From the NCBI RefSeq assembly GCF_037081835.1, contig NZ_CP146516.1:1387501-1451500 (forward strand): a stretch of 64,000 bases of DNA. The letters are read 5' to 3'. A program made the position numbers and the translations under genes. The notes under the pieces were generated by a model. The model was not told where the DNA came from and did not search any database. It saw nothing but the letters and a program-made list of their open reading frames with translations. Of this stretch, positions 19,864 to 28,341 are shown piece by piece (within the stretch, counting starts at the first letter, position 1; every line of letters starts with the position of its first letter). This DNA comes from Spirobacillus cienkowskii. GTDB taxonomy: Bacteria; Bdellovibrionota_B; Oligoflexia; Silvanigrellales; Silvanigrellaceae.

Positions 19864-21018
19864 ATGTCTATTCATGAAACAAACCAAAATAAGTTCAAAG
19901 CTCTAGAAACATTGTTTCAATCCGTTGAAAAGCAGTTTGGAAAAGGCACCATTATGCGCCTCTCCGACGATGCAAAAATCGCTCAAGAAGTTCAGGTCAT
20001 CTCAACCGGTTCTCTGAGCCTCGATGTTGCTCTTGGGATAGGAGGTATCCCAAAAGGTCGTATTGTTGAAATTTATGGAACAGAATCAAGCGGCAAAACC
20101 ACTCTCACTCTCCACGCTATTGCTGAATGTCAAAGAAAAGGAGGCATTGCAGCGTTCATCGATGCAGAACACGCGTTGGATGTCAGCTATGCACGCAAAA
20201 TTGGAGTCAACACGTCAGATCTTCTTGTCTCTCAGCCTGATAATGGTGAACAAGCACTAGAAATTGTAGACATGTTGGTACGCAGCGGGGCTGTTGATCT
20301 CATTGTTGTCGACTCCGTGGCAGCGCTCACGCCACGCGCAGAAATTGAAGGAGAAATGGGTGATAGCCATATGGGTCTCCAAGCCCGACTCATGAGCCAA
20401 GCGCTTCGCAAATTAACAAGCAGTATTTCTAAAACAAACTGCTGTGTGATTTTTATCAACCAAGTACGCATGAAAATTGGAATTGTATTTGGAAATCCAG
20501 AAACCACAACAGGCGGACAAGCGCTAAAATTTTATTCTTCTATAAGGCTCGAAGTTCGTAGAGCGGCTGCAATCAAAAGTGGAAATGATACCACAGGACA
20601 CCGCACCAAAGTCAAAGTGGTTAAAAATAAAGTTGCTGCGCCGTTTAAAGAAGTCGAATTTGATATCATGTTTGGGCTAGGAATCAGTAAAGAAGGCGAC
20701 GTTCTCGATTTGGCATCTGCCCCTGAAGCAGAAATTATTCAAAAAAGTGGGACATGGTTTACCTACAATGGCGAACGCTTAGGCCAAGGGCGAGAAAATG
20801 CTAAAGAATATCTGAGAGAACACCCAGAAACCATGGCAAAAATTGAAGCTGCCGTGCGTGCCAAAGCCAACTTGCTCAAAGCACAAACAAGCGGAGAACA
20901 AAACGTGAGCGACGAGCAAACAAAATCACTCCCCGGCTCAACAGCAGCACTGCCGCCATCAAACCAAGCCAATAAAGCAACCCGTCGGGGAGCTGGCGCG
21001 TCTGTGGGGGCAGAGTAA
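19864..21018 (+). CDS. recA: Recombinase RecA
   Basis: DNA strand-exchange ATPase and SOS co-protease, 384 residues. Walker A is GTESSGKT (72-79; Thr replaces the usual Pro after G). Walker B is [30 protein letters not shown] and the L2 region [17 protein letters not shown] are intact. The start is the ATG preceded by AAAGGAGAAACC, not the upstream in-frame codons. The C-terminal tail is unusual for RecA: rich in Ser/Pro/Ala and basic at the very end ([12 protein letters not shown]) instead of strongly acidic. It stands as a single gene. Confidence 0.98.
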   Translation: MSIHETNQNKFKALETLFQSVEKQFGKGTIMRLSDDAKIAQEVQVISTGSLSLDVALGIGGIPKGRIVEIYGTESSGKTTLTLHAIAECQRKGGIAAFIDAEHALDVSYARKIGVNTSDLLVSQPDNGEQALEIVDMLVRSGAVDLIVVDSVAALTPRAEIEGEMGDSHMGLQARLMSQALRKLTSSISKTNCCVIFINQVRMKIGIVFGNPETTTGGQALKFYSSIRLEVRRAAAIKSGNDTTGHRTKVKVVKNKVAAPFKEVEFDIMFGLGISKEGDVLDLASAPEAEIIQKSGTWFTYNGERLGQGRENAKEYLREHPETMAKIEAAVRAKANLLKAQTSGEQNVSDEQTKSLPGSTAALPPSNQANKATRRGAGASVGAE

Positions 21019-21024
21019 TTGGTC

Positions 21025-21047
21025 GCTAGAAACACATTTTGTCTAGC
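21025..21047. terminator. Weak hairpin between recA and the RCC1 gene
   Basis: GCTAGA and TCTAGC form a 6-pair stem with an 11-base loop between two convergent genes. No T run follows on either strand, so termination strength is doubtful. Confidence 0.3.
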
Positions 21048-21050
21048 TAA

Positions 21051-22397
21051 CTAAGGATCGGCTCTATTTAAAATTTTAATTGCAACTTCTGACTGAGTTG
21101 TTGTTTTGGCAACCCCTAAAGGATCTGGAAATGAACCGCCAGCGTTGCTACCCCAACAATAAACATCGTCGCTTGAAAGTAAAACACAGGTCACATTATC
21201 GGCAGCAGCAATATCAACAATTTGTGCATTTGCCGGCAATCCTTGTACCTGTACAGGTATAGTAAAACTATTGTCTGTGCCTGATACACCATTTCCAAGT
21301 TGTGCTTTAGTGTTATCTCCCCAACACGACACAACTTTGTTATTTCCTGATACAGCGCACGTATGCAGAGTTCCTGCAACAATCATTGACACACCAGATA
21401 AATTTGATACTTGAACAGGAGTAATTGATCCTAAAGTACTAGACTGTTTCCCATTGCCTAACTGCCCTTTATTATTGCTCCCAAGGCATTGTACCTTTTG
21501 ATCAAACATAATAAAACAAATATGCGATCCATCACCTCCCGATACATATGCAGCGCCAGAAACTATTAATGATGGATTTTTATTCAAAATAAAATTTTGA
21601 TATGCAGTATCAGTTACATCATTATTACCCCAACAGTAACCATTATTAGAAAATGTAACAACACATGTCATTTTATCTGACGCCGCAATCGAACGGATAG
21701 CTTCTGTAATACCAGTAGGCTTCACACCTGTTGTAAAGCTATTAGTTGTTGTTCCATCGCCAAGTTGCCCGTAATCATTTTTTCCCCAACACAGTGCCGA
21801 GCTATCATCTGCAAATAAAACACAAGCATGATCATCACCTACTGTAAATTGTTTAATTTTTTTACCATTTAAAATAGTTGCACTTACTGGAGTCGTACTA
21901 AAAGCAGGAGTCGTAGAACCCGTACCAAATTGGGCAGCACCATTCCCACCCCAGCACTTAAAATCAACACTTGAAGAAGAGGTACTTAAAAAAGCGCAAG
22001 AAGTGCCCAACCCAGAAGACACTGCAACCTCAAAAGCTCCTCCTGAAATTGACACTGTTCCTAATGCTGATGCAAGCACAGGTGTATTTTGGTTAATTTG
22101 ATTACCGTTACCAAGTTGCCCATTATCATTAAAACCCCAACATTTAACACTCCCTGTTCGCATCACAACGCAAAAACCCAAATCTGCTCCACTAATTAAT
22201 CCGTATTCGCCACCTTGAGAAGTATAACTTGGCACATAACCCAAAGCCTTTACCTGATCTGTTAAACTATCTAAGGATTTAAAAGAATCTAAAGAGATTG
22301 GAACATAAGGATCAGTCAAATCCTTCAATTTATTACAATTAAAAAATAAAGGAAATAAAAAGAAAATTAATAGAAATTGAAACCTTTTTTTAAGCAT
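21051..22397 (-). CDS. RCC1-repeat lipoprotein
   Basis: About 448 residues. A signal peptide LLIFFLFPLFFNC ends in a lipobox-like Cys. The mature part has seven repeats of the RCC1 blade signature, each with a Cys before Trp-Gly (CWGFNDNGQLGNG, CWGKNDYGQLGDG, CLGSNNKGQLGNG, CWGDNTKAQLGNG and others). This fits a seven-bladed beta-propeller with Cys pairs (a CVV/CAV strand opposite the CWG strand) probably oxidised outside the cytoplasm. One blade (CWGNNDVTDTAYQN) lacks the GQLG turn. The ligand is unknown. The start is ATG 22397; the barrel-like gene immediately upstream stops at 22425 and is probably co-transcribed. Confidence 0.85.
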   Translation of the reverse strand: MLKKRFQFLLIFFLFPLFFNCNKLKDLTDPYVPISLDSFKSLDSLTDQVKALGYVPSYTSQGGEYGLISGADLGFCVVMRTGSVKCWGFNDNGQLGNGNQINQNTPVLASALGTVSISGGAFEVAVSSGLGTSCAFLSTSSSSVDFKCWGGNGAAQFGTGSTTPAFSTTPVSATILNGKKIKQFTVGDDHACVLFADDSSALCWGKNDYGQLGDGTTTNSFTTGVKPTGITEAIRSIAASDKMTCVVTFSNNGYCWGNNDVTDTAYQNFILNKNPSLIVSGAAYVSGGDGSHICFIMFDQKVQCLGSNNKGQLGNGKQSSTLGSITPVQVSNLSGVSMIVAGTLHTCAVSGNNKVVSCWGDNTKAQLGNGVSGTDNSFTIPVQVQGLPANAQIVDIAAADNVTCVLLSSDDVYCWGSNAGGSFPDPLGVAKTTTQSEVAIKILNRADP

Positions 22398-22424
22398 ATC
22401 CACACCACCAATTTGCAATATCAA

Positions 22425-23069
22425 TTAAAAAAACGTGCCAATCGTAAAGTTTACTGAGTAATAACTGTAACTTCCTTCATTTGCTGGGTATAAATTTCCA
22501 TTATCATCTTTTTGTGGCATACGAGATAAATATGCCCATGTATAGTAAAAAGAAGGGCCCAAATACCAGCTACCAGGAATAAAAGAATCAGATTCAGGAA
22601 CATATTTATAAAGAATAGAAAACCCGACACCAAAATTTACGTTATGTGAGACAATTGGTTCATAAGCTTGTCTAGAGGTGTTGGTTGTAGTGACTTGCAA
22701 CCAGGTATCATAAAATGAATAGTAAATATATGGATTTAATAAAAAATCCACAAATTCTGTTTGCAGCTTATACGCAAAATCCAAACCTGCTTGCACAGAC
22801 TCATACAAATGATTGTTATGAGTCTGTGGAGACAAAGAAGGTGTTTCTACATCAGCATGATCAAATTTAACCCCTAATCCCAGATAAAGATCAGGGACTA
22901 ATGTAAATGGGATCAATAATTTCCAAAACGCTGTATGACCTTTATACTTACTGTTTTCAATCGTAATTGTTGTATAACCATAGCTAATATAAGTATCAAC
23001 AGTGCCTTCTTCTGCATAAACTAAAGTCACACTAAAAATAGAAATCAAAAATATGATTAATTTATTCAT
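22425..23069 (-). CDS. Putative outer-membrane beta-barrel protein
   Basis: 214 residues with the signal peptide MNKLIIFLISIFSVTLVYA. The rest alternates polar and aromatic residues in strands (VDTYISYGYTTITI, LYLGLGVKF, YYSVNFTIGTFF) and ends in Phe, the usual BAM recognition end, so an 8- or 10-strand barrel is likely. No family is recognised. A perfect GGAGGTGA lies 24 bases before the ATG, unusually far; an in-frame ATT six bases after it would be an atypical start adding six residues. The next gene is the RCC1 lipoprotein, suggesting an outer-membrane pair. Confidence 0.65.
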   Translation of the reverse strand: MNKLIIFLISIFSVTLVYAEEGTVDTYISYGYTTITIENSKYKGHTAFWKLLIPFTLVPDLYLGLGVKFDHADVETPSLSPQTHNNHLYESVQAGLDFAYKLQTEFVDFLLNPYIYYSFYDTWLQVTTTNTSRQAYEPIVSHNVNFGVGFSILYKYVPESDSFIPGSWYLGPSFYYTWAYLSRMPQKDDNGNLYPANEGSYSYYSVNFTIGTFF

Positions 23070-23215
23070 TTTTTTTTGAAAGTAAATAAATCACCTCCAC
23101 TTAAAAATAATTATTATAGATATCATATCATTGTTTATTTTTAACAAATGAAACAAAATTAGTGACTATAACATTTTTTTGACATAAAGATAATTTTTTT
23201 AAGAACGAAGAAAAA

Positions 23216-23974
23216 TTATTTAGCAGTGTATTTTTTTATTATTTCTTTATAATCATCAGTTTTTTTAAATTCTTCGACAGCATTTTTAACTTTTGCCACA
23301 AGAGCATCGGGAGTAGCGTGAGAAGTTGCAAGATAATTTTCTTCTGTATCTATAGTTTTTCCGTTTTCAAAATCAGAAAAATATAATTTTTCTGATTCAA
23401 TTAAAGCCTTACCACCAATGATACTTTCATAAAATGCTTGAATTTCACCAGAAAGTAGTTTTTTTAAATTAAAAGAATCATAAGGAACAGATATAATATC
23501 TTCTCTCAATAAGTTACTTTTTGGATTTAAAAGTTTATTTTCATAAGAAGAACCAAGCAAAACACCAATTTTTTTACCTTTAGCTTCTGCTAAAGAATTT
23601 AATTTTTTACTCCCTTTCAAAGTCCAAAAAACAGTATCTATATTATATAAGCTTACAACCCATTTATAACTCTTTTCTCTCTCTGGATTGCGTGTAAGTG
23701 GCATAATAAATGATTTTTTATCCGAATTTTTTTGTGTATAGTTTTGCGCCATTTTCCAACGAGTCCAAACTGCTTTATATGTCATATTTTTAGCACTAAA
23801 AGCTTTGGTCACAATTTCTCCAGATATTCCACCTACTAGATTTTTGCTTATTTTAATTGATTCAGAAGGAAAGTTTTCTACATACAAAGTAATATCTTCT
23901 GTATTTGCTTTCGCAAAGCAAACATAAAAAAAAGATATAAATAAAATATATTTGAGTATCGAAAATTTTAACAT
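23216..23974 (-). CDS. Family-3 type periplasmic solute-binding protein
   Basis: 252 residues with a cleavable signal peptide (LKYILFISFFYVCFAKA). The mature sequence has the two-lobed SBP_bac_3 pattern: an N-lobe with FIMPLTRNPEREKSYKWV (the arginine region common to such proteins) and a hinge followed by SLAEAKGKKIGVLLGSSYE. The ligand is probably a polar amino acid or related compound, not proven. It is divergently placed from the amino-acid ABC operon, so it might serve as an alternative receptor for it or as a stand-alone sensor. The start follows AGGGGATAAATTGTA. Confidence 0.75.
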   Translation of the reverse strand: MLKFSILKYILFISFFYVCFAKANTEDITLYVENFPSESIKISKNLVGGISGEIVTKAFSAKNMTYKAVWTRWKMAQNYTQKNSDKKSFIMPLTRNPEREKSYKWVVSLYNIDTVFWTLKGSKKLNSLAEAKGKKIGVLLGSSYENKLLNPKSNLLREDIISVPYDSFNLKKLLSGEIQAFYESIIGGKALIESEKLYFSDFENGKTIDTEENYLATSHATPDALVAKVKNAVEEFKKTDDYKEIIKKYTAK

Positions 23975-24356
23975 TACAATTTATCCCCTATTTAAATATT
24001 TTTGTAATTCTATTAAAATTTAGCAAAAACAAAAAATCATTAATTGCATAGAATTTCTAATCACACGAAAAGTATACCATATTCAAATATAATTAAAAAT
24101 ATTTTAAGTCTAATATTTTGGCAATTAACAATTTAGGTAAAATTTTAAATTGTATAAATTTAAAAACTGAATAATGACAAAAAAATAAGTTAAAAAATCA
24201 TCGATCATCATTACTAAAAAACTTGATAAAAATATAAAACTTGATAAATTACTAATTGCACTATTGATTGATTTTTTGATTGTCAAAAAAATTCAAATTA
24301 TATATTTAGTATATTTTAGGATGTTACGATAAGAAAAAATGAATAAAGGTAACTCT
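23975..24356. promoter_or_regulatory. Intergenic control region between two divergent transport units
   Basis: AT-rich region of about 380 bases without a gene. It contains a direct repeat AAAACTTGATAAA (24218-24230 and 24236-24248) and a perfect inverted repeat TTTTTTGA-TTG-TCAAAAAA (24272-24290) just upstream of the ATPase gene. Both look like binding sites for a regulator; none is identified. Confidence 0.35.
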
Positions 24357-25097
24357 ATGATTGAATTTAAAAACGTTCATAAATGGTATAACAAAAATCA
24401 TCATGTACTAGATGATGTAAATTTAACCGTTAGTAAAGGGGAAGTGGTTGTCATATGCGGTCCATCTGGATCTGGAAAATCAACTTTAATCAGAACAGTA
24501 AACCGATTAGAATCCATTAATAAAGGCAGTGTTATTGTAGACGGGGTAGATGTTTCAGAATCCAGTACCAATATTAATAAACTCAGAAGCGAAGTCGGTT
24601 TTGTCTTTCAACAATTTAACCTTTATCCGCACTTAACTGTACTCAATAATATTACTTTAGCCCCAATAAAAGTTAAAAAAATGAAAAAAAATGCGGCAGA
24701 ATCATTAGCCTTAGAGCTTTTATCAAAAGTGGGTTTAGAAAGTAAAAAAGACGCATATCCTGCACAACTTTCTGGAGGACAACAACAACGCGTTGCCATT
24801 GCAAGAGGACTCGCGATGCAACCCAAAATTATGCTTTTTGACGAGCCAACCTCTGCCCTTGATCCAGAAATGATTGGAGAAGTTTTAAAAGTTATGAAAG
24901 ATCTTGCTCGCGGCGATATTACGATGATGGTTGTCACACATGAAATGGGTTTTGCCAAAGAAGTGGCCGACCGTATTGTTTTTATAGACTTTGGCAAAAT
25001 AGTTGAAGTTGCAAAACCACATGATTTTTTTAACCGGCCAAAATCAGAACGTGCACAACAGTTTTTAAAACAAGTATTAACACCAATGCAATCATAA
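24357..25097 (+). CDS. Polar amino-acid ABC transporter ATP-binding protein
   Basis: Cytoplasmic ATPase of a glutamine/glutamate-type importer, about 246 residues. Walker A is GPSGSGKST, the Q-loop lies in [17 protein letters not shown], the signature is [16 protein letters not shown], Walker B plus D-loop is [14 protein letters not shown], and the H-loop is [25 protein letters not shown] is diagnostic of the GlnQ/GltL/HisP group. The ATG at 24357, seven bases after AAAGG, is preferred to one 18 bases upstream. It is the first gene of the four-gene import operon. Confidence 0.95.
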   Translation: MIEFKNVHKWYNKNHHVLDDVNLTVSKGEVVVICGPSGSGKSTLIRTVNRLESINKGSVIVDGVDVSESSTNINKLRSEVGFVFQQFNLYPHLTVLNNITLAPIKVKKMKKNAAESLALELLSKVGLESKKDAYPAQLSGGQQQRVAIARGLAMQPKIMLFDEPTSALDPEMIGEVLKVMKDLARGDITMMVVTHEMGFAKEVADRIVFIDFGKIVEVAKPHDFFNRPKSERAQQFLKQVLTPMQS

Positions 25098-25122
25098 ATT
25101 TACACAAAGAAGGAGTTAACGA

Positions 25123-25944
25123 ATGAAGAAATTGTATCCAAGACGTTTTCTATTATCATTAATTATTACAAGTATTCCTCTCGTTTTTTATCATTTTAAG
25201 AGCCATTCTGATGTTGCAGATATTAAAAAGAAAAACACATTGGTCGTTGGAGTTAAAGACTCCCTCTATCCATTTGGCTATGTGAATGAAAAAACACGAA
25301 AGCTTGAAGGTTATGATATTGATTTTGCTAAAAATATAGCCGAAAAATTAGGGGTTAAATTAGAACTCAAACCTGTTACGTCTGCAAATCGTATACCTAT
25401 GTTAACAGAAAAAAATGTTGATTTATTAATTTGTACAATGACAATCACTCCTGAAAGAGCTAAACAAATTAACTTTAGTTATCCTTATTTTATTTCAAAA
25501 CAAAAATTTATCGTTAAGCGCGGAAGCGCTAAAAGCTTAAAAGAATTGGAAAACAAAAAAATTGGAACAACTAAAGGTTCTACGTCTGAACTAAACGTTG
25601 CAAAAGCTTTGCCAAGTGCAAAAGTTTTGTCTTACGATGATTACCCTCAAGCTTTTCTTGCAATGCAACAAGGTAAAGTTTTTGCCGTTACCACAGATGA
25701 ATCAATTTTAGCGGGAATTTTATCTAAAGCAACACGTAGAGAAGAATTTGAAATTCCATTATACGATATATCAAAAGAACCTTATGGTATTGGTGTGAAT
25801 AATACAGATCCTGAGCTTTTAAAATTAGTTAACAGCACGCTTTTAGATATGGAAAAGAAAGGAAAAGTTTCAGAAATATTTAAAAAATGGTTTGGACCTA
25901 ATTCTACTGTTCCTTTAAGCAAGGATTTTAAAATCACACCTTAA
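25123..25944 (+). CDS. Amino-acid ABC transporter substrate-binding protein
   Basis: Periplasmic receptor of 273 residues with an N-terminal signal or anchor (FLLSLIITSIPLVFYHF) lacking a lipobox Cys. SBP_bac_3 motifs are clear: the start of lobe 1 TLVVGVKDSLYPFGYVNEKT, GYDIDFAKNIAEKLGVKLEL, DLLICTMTITPERAKQINFSYPY with the ligand-binding Arg, and KKIGTTKGSTSE. The pattern fits glutamate/aspartate or cystine receptors of the GltI/FliY type. GAAGGAGTTAACG precedes the start. Its stop codon is inside a strong hairpin that separates it from the permeases. Confidence 0.92.
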   Translation: MKKLYPRRFLLSLIITSIPLVFYHFKSHSDVADIKKKNTLVVGVKDSLYPFGYVNEKTRKLEGYDIDFAKNIAEKLGVKLELKPVTSANRIPMLTEKNVDLLICTMTITPERAKQINFSYPYFISKQKFIVKRGSAKSLKELENKKIGTTKGSTSELNVAKALPSAKVLSYDDYPQAFLAMQQGKVFAVTTDESILAGILSKATRREEFEIPLYDISKEPYGIGVNNTDPELLKLVNSTLLDMEKKGKVSEIFKKWFGPNSTVPLSKDFKITP

Positions 25945-25952
25945 AATCCTTG
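25920..25952 (+). other. Intercistronic hairpin around the binding-protein stop codon
   Basis: A perfect 12-base inverted repeat (CAAGGATTTTAA and its complement) with a 9-base loop, containing the TAA stop. It is not followed by a T run. In ABC import operons such hairpins commonly protect the upstream receptor mRNA and lower permease expression; that role is inferred here. Confidence 0.7.
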
Positions 25953-26003
25953 TAATAAGTTTAACTTTTAAATTAAACGAATACCTTTCAGGATTTAAAA
26001 AAT

Positions 26004-26717
26004 ATGTCTTCTTATCATTTTGATTTTTCTCTCCTTTTAAATGAAAAATACAGTCAAATGCTTGTTAGTGGATTGGTAACAACAATCGAACTCTCAATTA
26101 TTTCCTGTATTCTTGCATTTTTTTTAGGATTAAATATAGCAATAATGCGAATGGCAAACTTCACTCCTATTCGATTACTTGCCCAAGCATATCTAGAGTT
26201 TTTTAGAAATACCCCATTAATTGTTCAACTTTTTTTTTGGTATTTTGGTTCGTACCAAATTTTGCCTACAGCAATCAACGATTGGTTAAATAATTTAAAT
26301 TTTGAATTTGCAGCAGCAGTGATCGCATTAACATTTTACACATCTGCATTTATTGCTGAAGATATTCGATCTGGAATTCTATCTATTCCAAAAGAACAAA
26401 TGGAGGCTTCGCGAAGTAGTGGCTTTTCTTATATCCGTTCAATGCACTACATCATACTCCCCCAAGCAGTTCGATTAACTATTCCGCCTCTTATCAATCA
26501 GTTTCTAAATTTAACAAAAAACTCATCAATGGCGATGGTGATAGGAGTTGCAGAATTAACCTATCAAGCTCGTCAAATTGAAAGCCAAACTTTTAAAAGT
26601 TTTGAAGCATTTTTTGCAGCAACTTTAATTTACATATGTATTTCAATCACTATTTCCGTAGTCGTTTCTTTATACGATAAAATGGTACTTAATCCTATTG
26701 GAAGAGGGTCATATTAA
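26004..26717 (+). CDS. Amino-acid ABC transporter permease, first subunit
   Basis: Inner-membrane permease of the His/Glu/Gln family, 237 residues and about five transmembrane helices. The family signature YLEFFRNTPLIVQLFFWYFG lies near residues 68-87. The EAA coupling loop EASRSSGFSYIRSMHYIILPQAVRLTIPP contacts the ATPase. It corresponds to GltJ-like subunits. The stop codon directly abuts the start of the second permease, so the two are translationally linked. Confidence 0.93.
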   Translation: MSSYHFDFSLLLNEKYSQMLVSGLVTTIELSIISCILAFFLGLNIAIMRMANFTPIRLLAQAYLEFFRNTPLIVQLFFWYFGSYQILPTAINDWLNNLNFEFAAAVIALTFYTSAFIAEDIRSGILSIPKEQMEASRSSGFSYIRSMHYIILPQAVRLTIPPLINQFLNLTKNSSMAMVIGVAELTYQARQIESQTFKSFEAFFAATLIYICISITISVVVSLYDKMVLNPIGRGSY

Positions 26718-27419
26718 ATGGATGGCTTTTTAGACCTCTCAGTAATTTCAAATAACTTTGTTCAACTTATGATTGGCCGTTACCCTGATGGTCCTTTAGG
26801 CGGTTTAGCACTAACTTTAATTTTAGCGTTCATTTCTGTTTTGCTTTCAATCGTAGGCGGCTTAATTTTAGGATTACTATGTATTTCAAGAAATCAATAT
26901 ATTCGAATACCTGTTAATATATTTGTAAACGTAATTCGAGCGATGCCACTACTTATGGTAATATTTTGGATGTTTTTTTTGCTACCTGTCGTATCAGGCG
27001 GAAAATTTCCTGAAAATGGAACTGTTATTTGTGCTTTAACATTATTCACTTCTTGCTATATATCCCAAATTGTTAAAGCAGGAATTGCAAGCATTGCAAA
27101 AGGTCAATCTGAAGCTGCATTATCAAGTGGATTAACTTATTGGCAGTGCATGCAATATATTATTTTACCACAAGGACTACGCAACATGATTCCTTCATTT
27201 GTTAATCAATTTGTTTCGTTAATTAAAGACACTTCGCTTGGTTACATTGTCGGTGTTTCTGAAATTACGCAAGTTGCGCAACAAATTAACAATAGAACAC
27301 AAAACTATGCGGCAGAAATTTTTATTTTTCTTGCAATAGTCTATTTTGTGATCTGCTTTGCATTTACAACGTTAAGTAGATGGCTAGAAAAAGTTTTAGC
27401 ATGGAAAAAATCAATTTAA
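26718..27419 (+). CDS. Amino-acid ABC transporter permease, second subunit
   Basis: Second inner-membrane subunit, 233 residues, homologous to the first. It carries FVNVIRAMPLLMVIFWMFFL and the EAA loop EAALSSGLTYWQCMQYIILPQGLRNMIPS. It corresponds to GltK-like subunits. It starts one base after the previous stop and ends with TTTAA overlapping the stop of the convergent dapD gene by four bases. Operon order is ATPase, receptor, hairpin, permease, permease. Confidence 0.93.
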   Translation: MDGFLDLSVISNNFVQLMIGRYPDGPLGGLALTLILAFISVLLSIVGGLILGLLCISRNQYIRIPVNIFVNVIRAMPLLMVIFWMFFLLPVVSGGKFPENGTVICALTLFTSCYISQIVKAGIASIAKGQSEAALSSGLTYWQCMQYIILPQGLRNMIPSFVNQFVSLIKDTSLGYIVGVSEITQVAQQINNRTQNYAAEIFIFLAIVYFVICFAFTTLSRWLEKVLAWKKSI

Positions 27420-28341
27420 ATGGGAATTCCCGTTTCTCGTAACACATCATTTAAACTTATTTTTGCATCAGTTTTAGAGTTACGGTATGCAATAATATAA
27501 GCACATTGCAGCGGAACTTCTCCACCAGGAAATGCTTTCATACGAGTGCCAGCGACAACAACGGCATGGGGCGGAACAATTCCCCTGTATTCAACCTTTT
27601 CTTTTTGAGTGACATCATAAATTGGCGTCGAAGAGGTTAACGAAACGTTGGCACCAAGTACGGCTCCTTCTCCCACAACAGTTCCTTCTACAACAACCAC
27701 ACGACTGCCTAAAAAAGCATTATCGCCAATTAACACAGGTCTTGCATTTTCTGGTTCAAGCACACCGCCAATTCCAACACCGCCCGCTACATGAACATTT
27801 TTGCCAATTTGCGCACAGCTCCCTGCTGTTGCCCATGTATCAATCATGGTACCGTTTCCAATCCAAGCTCCAATATTAACAAAACTGGGCATCAAAATTA
27901 CATTTTTTGCGACGTAGGCTCCTTCTCGCGCAATAGAACCATACACATTGCGAACACCATTTTGTGGTAAATCACGACGGACATCAAATTTATCGTGGTA
28001 ACTCAATGTCCCAGCATGAACTCTTCCTTGATTTGATAAAGACGCTGCACTCTTTAAATCCCAATAAAATGTTTCTGATGTTCGAATTTTCATTGCAAGA
28101 AGAATTGCTTTTTTAACCCAACTATGCACTACCCAATCTTGCAACATCACCATTTCAACCTCACCACAGTGACGTGCCAGTTTTTAGGTGACGCCACTCT
28201 TAAATTTCCAGATTCTATCAAGCGTAAGCATTTTGCAATTGCATCTTGAATGTTTAAATTTTGCAATAATGAAATATCGTTAAATGCACTTGTTATTTTA
28301 TGTTCTAATTCTTTTAACTCGTATTCAACATCTAAACTCAT
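27416..28341 (-). pseudogene. dapD: Tetrahydrodipicolinate N-succinyltransferase with an apparent frameshift
   Basis: DapD adds succinyl to tetrahydrodipicolinate in lysine/diaminopimelate synthesis. The N-terminal ~50 residues (ending ESGNLRVA) are in one frame, starting at 28341. The rest, with the left-handed beta-helix hexapeptides (MPSFVNIGAWIGNGTMIDTW, GSCAQIGKNVHVAGGVGIGG), is in another from about 28153. Adding one A to the A5 run at 28181-28185 (minus strand) restores a continuous frame reading SPKKLARHCGEVEMVMLQDW into HSWVKKAILL. So this is a recent mutation, a sequencing indel or, less likely, slippage. The gene is essential for peptidoglycan unless bypassed, and it overlaps dapC, so an error is quite plausible. 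Confidence 0.85.

Noticed and set aside
28178-28188. Programmed -1 frameshift site in dapD
   Set aside because: T AAA AAC does not fit X XXY YYZ and no strong downstream stem was seen; an indel is simpler.
28147-28341. Separate small gene of 64 codons before the dapD body
   Set aside because: Its sequence is the N-terminal part of DapD, and a one-base correction joins the two; treated as one frameshifted gene.
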